Notes under the pieces: model-generated
Told to the model about the DNA's origin: nothing
Seen by the model: the letters and a program-made list of their open reading frames with translations, nothing else
The model's database searches: none
Part shown: in pieces, positions 6,462-10,386 of the stretch
How positions within the stretch are numbered: the stretch's first letter is position 1
How the letters are laid out: each line of letters begins with the position of its first letter
Made by a program: the position numbers and the translations under genes
Source: Microbacteriaceae bacterium
GTDB taxonomy: Bacteria > Actinomycetota > Actinomycetes > Actinomycetales > Microbacteriaceae
Assembly: GCA_012511645.1 (NCBI GenBank)
Contig: JAAZFP010000291.1
Coordinates: 1 to 10,386, forward strand
Direction: 5' to 3'
Length of the DNA stretch: 10,386 nt

Positions 6462-7244
6462 ATGCCTGCTATACCCGCTCATTCCTCATCCGAGGCTCGA
6501 GTCGCTCCCGCTCCCGTGCTTGTCACGGGTGCCGGCGGCGGCCTCGGCCGCGCATTTGCACTCGGTCTTGCGGGCCGCGGCTATGATGTCGCCGTCGCTG
6601 ATATCGACGAGGCCGGCGCAGCCGAAACCGCCAGGCTCGTAGAAGATCTGGGTGTGAGTGCGTGGCACGGCAGGCTCGACGTCGCTTCGGTCGAATCGAC
6701 CGAAGCCGTGGCTGCGGCAGTGGCCGAGTTTGGCGGGGGCCGCATTCACGCCGTGATCAACAACGCGGCACTCTACGCCGGCATCACGCGGGCACCCATC
6801 GAAGAGCTCGACCCCGACGAGTGGGATCGCGTGATGGCCGTTAATGCCAAGGGTCCGTGGCTGACGGTGCGCGCCGCCTCACCGTATCTGTCAGACGGCT
6901 CACGCGTCGTGAACATCGCCTCAGCAACCGTCTATTCGGGCTCAGAACACTGGGCCCACTACGTGGCCTCGAAGGGCGCCGTGATTGGCCTGACCCGGGT
7001 GATGGCAAAAGAGCTTGGGCGGCGGGGCATCGCGGTGAACGCGATCGCGCCAGGGTTCACCCTCACCGAGGCGAGTTATGGCCACATCGAGGGGGCCGAG
7101 CAGTATGGGGTCGACCGGGGGGCGTTGCGGCGATCCTCGCAGCCAGAAGACATCGTTGGCGCAGCGCTCTTTCTGGTTGGCCCTGACGCCTCATTCATCA
7201 GCGGGCAGACGCTTGTTGTCGATGGCGGCAGACAGTTTATCTAG
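6462..7244 (+). CDS. creG: Short-chain dehydrogenase/reductase, CreG-like benzyl alcohol dehydrogenase
   Basis: This 260-aa classical SDR has the cofactor motif TGAGGGLG (22-29), an acidic residue at the end of strand 2 (D47 in VAVADID) that favours NAD+ over NADP+, NNAA (100-103), N128, S154, and the catalytic Y167-x3-K171. The C-terminal ISGQTLVVDGG is also typical. In this operon it most likely oxidises the hydroxybenzyl alcohol released after P450 oxidation and dephosphorylation to the aldehyde. About 18 residues precede the Rossmann fold, slightly longer than usual. The start is supported by GAGGG (6449-6453) and by lying 4 nt after the creH stop. The gene carries a 23-bp near-perfect palindrome at 6684-6706. 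Substrate assignment rests on context; SDR sequence alone does not fix it. Confidence 0.82.
   Translation: MPAIPAHSSSEARVAPAPVLVTGAGGGLGRAFALGLAGRGYDVAVADIDEAGAAETARLVEDLGVSAWHGRLDVASVESTEAVAAAVAEFGGGRIHAVINNAALYAGITRAPIEELDPDEWDRVMAVNAKGPWLTVRAASPYLSDGSRVVNIASATVYSGSEHWAHYVASKGAVIGLTRVMAKELGRRGIAVNAIAPGFTLTEASYGHIEGAEQYGVDRGALRRSSQPEDIVGAALFLVGPDASFISGQTLVVDGGRQFI
6684..6706. repeat. 23-bp palindrome inside the SDR gene
   Basis: The arms GCTTCGGTCGA and TCGACCGAAGC are perfect 11-bp reverse complements around a single A at 6695. It encodes an ordinary helical stretch (ASVESTEAV), so amino acid sequence does not obviously force it. It could be a protein-binding site, an mRNA hairpin or chance in GC-rich DNA. 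No function is assigned. Confidence 0.5.
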
Positions 7245-7306
7245 CACCGGCCCTCACCGCACCAAATTCAGTACGAGCAAGCGACTCCCACACGAAGGAG
7301 ACCATA

Positions 7307-7627
7307 GTGTCGAAGGTAATTTTCACCAGCGCAGCAGGCGACGTCACCGAGGTCGACGCGAACCCAGGCGACTCGGTTATGGAGACCGCGGTGCGAAACG
7401 GCGTTCCCGGCATTGTTGCCGAATGCGGAGGCTCGCTCTCGTGCGCCACCTGTCACGTGTTCGTCGATGACTCAGATCTTGCAGAGCTGCCCGCAATGGA
7501 AGAAATGGAAGACGAAATGCTCTGGGGCACCGCGGTCGATCGCGCCGAGAACTCGCGTCTCAGCTGCCAGATCAAGGTCTGCGAAGGCAAAGACCTGCAC
7601 GTCACAACCCCATCAACACAGGTGTAA
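7307..7627 (+). CDS. creF: [2Fe-2S] ferredoxin, adrenodoxin/putidaredoxin type (CreF-like)
   Basis: This 106-aa electron carrier has cluster ligands C40, C46, C49 and C87 in the CX5CX2C...C spacing of vertebrate-type/bacterial P450 ferredoxins (ECGGSLSCATCHVFV, later RLSCQI). The acidic stretch MEEMEDEML (64-72) is the usual docking surface for the reductase and P450. It should shuttle single electrons from the FAD reductase encoded next to the P450 at the head of the operon. The GTG start at 7307 is supported by a strong AAGGAG at 7295-7300 with 6-nt spacing. The 62-bp gap upstream shows no hairpin or clear promoter, so it is read as part of the same transcript. Confidence 0.93.
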   Translation: MSKVIFTSAAGDVTEVDANPGDSVMETAVRNGVPGIVAECGGSLSCATCHVFVDDSDLAELPAMEEMEDEMLWGTAVDRAENSRLSCQIKVCEGKDLHVTTPSTQV

Positions 7628-7629
7628 TC

Positions 7630-8907
7630 ATGGCAGGACTGCTCATCATCGGTTCGTCACAGGCGGGCGTGCAACTCGCTGTTTCCTTGCGTGCCCTCGG
7701 CTACGAGCCTGCGATCACACTGCTTGGTGACGAGGATCATCGGCCGTATCAGCGCCCGGCCCTCTCGAAGGAGTTCTTGCAGGACAAGATCACGAAGGAA
7801 TCGTTGATCTACCGAAGCCAGCAGTACTGGGACGAGCACCGCATCACCGTGGTGAAGGGGGAGTGGATTGAGCAGGTGCGCACCGGGGCGAACGGCTCAG
7901 GGGTCGCCCGTTCGGCCAGCGGCCGCAAGTTCGCATTTGACCGGCTGGCGCTCGCCGTCGGTGCGAGCGCCCGGCGCATCGATACCCCGGGCGCAGAACT
8001 CGACGGCGTGCTCTATCTGCGCACAGCCGATGACGCACTCGAACTGAAAGCGCGCGTGCCCGAGACCCTACACGTGGTCGTGATCGGTGGGGGCTTCATC
8101 GGTATTGAAGCTGCGGCAAGCCTGCATTCGCTAGGGAAGCAGGTGACCCTGCTCGAACGCGGTTCGCGGCTCGTGCGGCGTGCGGTGGGCGAAGAGACCT
8201 CCGAGTTTATTCGTGCGCACCACCGCGCACACGGGGTCGACATCAGAACCAACGCGGCGGTTGAGCGCATCATTGGTGAGGGCGGCCGAGTGACGGGCGT
8301 TGTCGTTGACGGCGAAACCATCGCCGCTGATCTCGTGCTCGTCGGCATAGGAGTGACCCCGAACACCGAACTCGCCGAGCAACTTGGCCTCGAAGTCAAC
8401 GATGGCATCGTGGTTGATCGATATGCGACCGCATCGGACCGCGTGACACTCGCGGTCGGTGACTGCTCGAATCTACCCAACCCTATTGCCGGCTCACCGG
8501 CCGGTGAGCGGGTGCGCTTCGAGAGCGTCAACCACGCAATCGAGCAGGCGAAGGTTGCCGCCTACGCAGTGATGGGCAGACAAGAAGAGTATGGGGGCAT
8601 TCCGTGGTTTTGGTCGAACCAAGGTGAACTGAAGTTGCAGATTGCTGGCCTTTCGACCGGCTACGATCGGGTGGTCGACCGCAGCCCCGCAGACCCTTCG
8701 AAGTTCTCGGTGCTCTACTATCGCGGCGAGCAGCTGATTGCTGCGGACTGCGTCAACGTTCCGTTGGACTTCATGTTTGTGAAACAGGCCCTCGCGAAGG
8801 GCATCAACCTCTTGGCCGACGAGGTGCGAGACCCGGCGGTGTCATTGAAAACCGTGCTTGCTGCACACGAAGCTGCGCTTGCCGCGCACCACACTCAAGG
8901 GAAGTGA
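7630..8907 (+). CDS. creE: FAD-dependent NAD(P)H:ferredoxin reductase (CreE-like)
   Basis: This 425-aa flavoprotein is of the putidaredoxin/rhodocoxin reductase family. Domains in order: FAD-binding Rossmann motif IIGSSQAG (6-13) with the family signature RPYQRPALSKEFL (38-50); NAD-binding motif VIGGGFIGIE (151-160); second FAD contact AVGDCS (275-280); a C-terminal reductase domain from about 320, with IPWFWSNQGELKLQIAGL. It oxidises NAD(P)H and reduces the ferredoxin for the P450. An insertion-like AGSPAGERVRFESV (287-300) occupies a loop that in many relatives is shorter, and its codons form an 18-bp palindrome (8492-8509). ATG 7630 lies 2 nt after the ferredoxin stop with AGGTG at 7619-7623. 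Its stop overlaps the next start (GTGA). Confidence 0.92.
   Translation: MAGLLIIGSSQAGVQLAVSLRALGYEPAITLLGDEDHRPYQRPALSKEFLQDKITKESLIYRSQQYWDEHRITVVKGEWIEQVRTGANGSGVARSASGRKFAFDRLALAVGASARRIDTPGAELDGVLYLRTADDALELKARVPETLHVVVIGGGFIGIEAAASLHSLGKQVTLLERGSRLVRRAVGEETSEFIRAHHRAHGVDIRTNAAVERIIGEGGRVTGVVVDGETIAADLVLVGIGVTPNTELAEQLGLEVNDGIVVDRYATASDRVTLAVGDCSNLPNPIAGSPAGERVRFESVNHAIEQAKVAAYAVMGRQEEYGGIPWFWSNQGELKLQIAGLSTGYDRVVDRSPADPSKFSVLYYRGEQLIAADCVNVPLDFMFVKQALAKGINLLADEVRDPAVSLKTVLAAHEAALAAHHTQGK
8492..8509. repeat. 18-bp perfect palindrome inside the reductase gene
   Basis: GCTCACCGG at 8492-8500 is followed directly by its exact reverse complement CCGGTGAGC. It falls in the codons for GSPAGER, in the loop before the RFESV motif. 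It could be chance in GC-rich coding DNA or mark a small duplication/insertion. No function is claimed. Confidence 0.45.
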
Positions 8908-9584
8908 AGACCGTGCTGACCCACCCGATTCCCCCCGCGCCATTTGCTGCGACGGGCCCCATCGACACCTCGCCGATCCAGCTGACACCGCCATCCGGTC
9001 TCGACCTTGACCCGATCTGGGTGTCGGTGGTACCTGAGACGCGAGCGAGGTCGAACGACATACACCTGCCCATCTCGCTCGCCTACGCCGAACGTCTGAC
9101 GGCGGCCTACCCCGAGGCCAACGCGGAGCTCGTTCGCGTGACCATTTTGCTGCACGACACTGGATGGGGTCGCGTTGACGAGAGTCGCATTCTCTCGGAG
9201 GGGTTCTCGGGTGATTGGCGCAAAGCTGACATTCGCTTTCAACACGAGGCGCAGGGCTGCGTCATTGCGCGCGAGGTGCTGCCAAAGCTCGGCTACAACG
9301 ACGAATTCATCGAAGAAGTGTGCGCCATCATCGATGGGCACGACACCCGGCCCGTGGCTCGCTCGCTCGAAGACGCGCTCGTGCGCGATGCCGATCGGCT
9401 CTGGCGATTCGACCATGCGGGCATCGCGCTTGCCTCGGGCTGGTTTGGGCTTGACCCCTCGACGTACTCGGAACGACTGCGCGCAGAGATTGTGCCCGAG
9501 CTGTTGAGCGACGCTGCGAAGCAAATCGCACATGCTGATCTTGACCGATCGCAGGCGCTGTTGAAAACTGCGGTGCTGCGATGA
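8904..9584 (+). CDS. creD: HD-domain aryl-phosphate phosphohydrolase, CreD-like
   Basis: This 226-aa cytosolic protein has the HD signature: H54 (NDIHLP), H84-D85 (ILLHDTGW), H114 (RFQHEAQG), H146 (IDGHDTRP) and D162/D164 (RDADRLWR). Its place between reductase and aldehyde dehydrogenase is that of creD in the C. glutamicum order. There the product strips phosphate from the oxidised aryl phosphate so that the alcohol can be oxidised further. It is a paralogue of the protein at 620-1300. The N-terminal 35 residues are proline-rich and differ from the paralogue. The start is GTG 8904, overlapping the reductase stop by 4 nt; the ribosome-binding sequence AAGGGAA (8897-8903) touches this GTG, so the in-frame GTG at 8913 (residue 4) is an equally good start by spacing. 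The stop overlaps the next ATG (ATGA, 9581-9584). Confidence 0.86.
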   Translation: MKTVLTHPIPPAPFAATGPIDTSPIQLTPPSGLDLDPIWVSVVPETRARSNDIHLPISLAYAERLTAAYPEANAELVRVTILLHDTGWGRVDESRILSEGFSGDWRKADIRFQHEAQGCVIAREVLPKLGYNDEFIEEVCAIIDGHDTRPVARSLEDALVRDADRLWRFDHAGIALASGWFGLDPSTYSERLRAEIVPELLSDAAKQIAHADLDRSQALLKTAVLR

Positions 9585-10386
9585 GCGCGCCGAACAATCC
9601 GCTGGCTGAAACTGTCACGGTGGTTGAGCCGGCTTGGAGTCACGTCGACGACCACTTCATCGATGGGAAGTGGGTGACCTCATCGGGCGCTGAGCGCATC
9701 AACGTGGTGAACCCCGCCACCGGTGAAGTGTGGGCGAGCGTGCCTGCCGCCGACGAACATGACGTCTCCGCTGCGATGAGCGCCGCCCGACGAGCATTTG
9801 ACGAGGGGCCGTGGCCACGCATGTCGCCGAGCGAGCGTGCCGAGGTGCTGGTTCGATTCGCGACAGAGGTCGAAGCGCGAGCTGAGGGCCTGTCGATTAC
9901 CAACACCCTCGAAAACGGCTCGCCGATCGCTGAGACTGGTGGCGCCGCGGCCAATGCTGCCGGCATTTTGCGCTACTTCGCGTCACTCGCACCGCAACTC
10001 GAACGTGAAGATGTGCGCCCGTTTCCGCACGGCTTGGGTGAGAGCGTTGTGCAGCGCGACCCGGTGGGTGTGTGCGCACTCATCGCCCCCTGGAACTTTC
10101 CGATCAACCTGGTCGTGATCAAACTCGCGCCAGCGTTGCTCGCAGGAAACACGGTCGTTATCAAGCCTGCATCGCCGACGCCGCTCTCGATTCGGTATAT
10201 CGTCGAGGCGGCCCATGCGGCAGGGGTGCCGGCTGGCGTGGTGAACCTCATCACCGGCCCAGGTCGTATGGGCGATTCGATGGTGAGGCACACGATGGTC
10301 GATAAGGTTGCGTTTACCGGGTCAACTGAGGTGGGGCGAACCATCGCGGCCGCCTGCGGTGAGTTGCTCCGCCCGGTCACCCTTGA
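9581..10386 (+). CDS. creC: Aldehyde dehydrogenase, CreC-like, 3'-truncated by window edge
   Basis: 268 codons are present and the frame is open to the last base. The ALDH N-terminal NAD-binding half is clear: FIDGKWV (26-32), NPATGEV (44-50), the cofactor/oxyanion motif APWNFP with Asn172, the NAD-contacting Lys195 in VIKPAS, and FTGSTEVG (245-252). The window stops just before the ELGGK segment, so the catalytic Glu and Cys are outside; family members are about 480-500 aa, so slightly over half is seen. The expected role is NAD(P)+-dependent oxidation of the hydroxybenzaldehyde to the hydroxybenzoate, the last side-chain step. The start overlaps the creD stop, indicating translational coupling. 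The truncation is only the window border. Confidence 0.9.
   Translation, partial: MSAPNNPLAETVTVVEPAWSHVDDHFIDGKWVTSSGAERINVVNPATGEVWASVPAADEHDVSAAMSAARRAFDEGPWPRMSPSERAEVLVRFATEVEARAEGLSITNTLENGSPIAETGGAAANAAGILRYFASLAPQLEREDVRPFPHGLGESVVQRDPVGVCALIAPWNFPINLVVIKLAPALLAGNTVVIKPASPTPLSIRYIVEAAHAAGVPAGVVNLITGPGRMGDSMVRHTMVDKVAFTGSTEVGRTIAAACGELLRPVTL

Noticed and set aside
9581..10386. Aldehyde dehydrogenase read as a broken gene
   Set aside because: The frame is open to the last base of the window and all motifs up to that point are intact, so the truncation comes from the window border.
1..10386. CRISPR array, tRNA/rRNA genes, transposase or integrase
   Set aside because: No regularly spaced repeats, RNA gene signatures or recombinase motifs were seen on either strand.

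Overview
This window looks like a chromosomal catabolic island from a high-GC Gram-positive bacterium (Actinomycetota). The clues are GC-rich third codon positions, GTG starts, an actinobacterial-type -10 (TAGGCT), and a soluble class I P450 with its own [2Fe-2S] ferredoxin and reductase. I cannot name the genus from sequence alone.

Layout, all genes on the + strand. Positions 1-135 hold the C-terminal end of a RelE/ParE-family toxin that runs in from the left edge. Positions 136-619 are mostly non-coding and contain a strong 15-bp-arm hairpin and, at the right end, a promoter. Positions 620-2131 hold a small HD-domain phosphohydrolase gene followed by an IclR-family regulator. From 2235 to the right edge runs one tightly packed operon: cytochrome P450 (creJ-like), ATP-grasp subunit (creI-like), phosphohistidine-domain subunit (creH-like), short-chain dehydrogenase (creG-like), [2Fe-2S] ferredoxin (creF-like), ferredoxin reductase (creE-like), a second HD phosphohydrolase (creD-like) and an aldehyde dehydrogenase cut by the window end (creC-like).

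This gene set and order match, from memory, the 4-cresol/alkylphenol (cre) pathway described in Corynebacterium glutamicum. There the phenol hydroxyl is first phosphorylated by CreHI. The alkyl side chain of the aryl phosphate is then oxidised by the P450 CreJ with CreE/CreF. CreD removes the phosphate, and CreG and CreC oxidise the resulting benzylic alcohol to the aldehyde and acid, giving 4-hydroxybenzoate in the case of 4-cresol. The phosphate acts as a temporary handle.

The less expected features are a second, divergent HD phosphohydrolase of identical length (226 aa) placed next to the regulator, and a near-identical 20-bp element (16/20 matches, TTTCC-N7-GGAAA type) in front of both transcription units. 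The element lies inside the promoter of the first HD gene and upstream of the P450 operon. This suggests that one regulator, probably the IclR protein, controls both. Ring-cleavage genes and transporters are not in the window.
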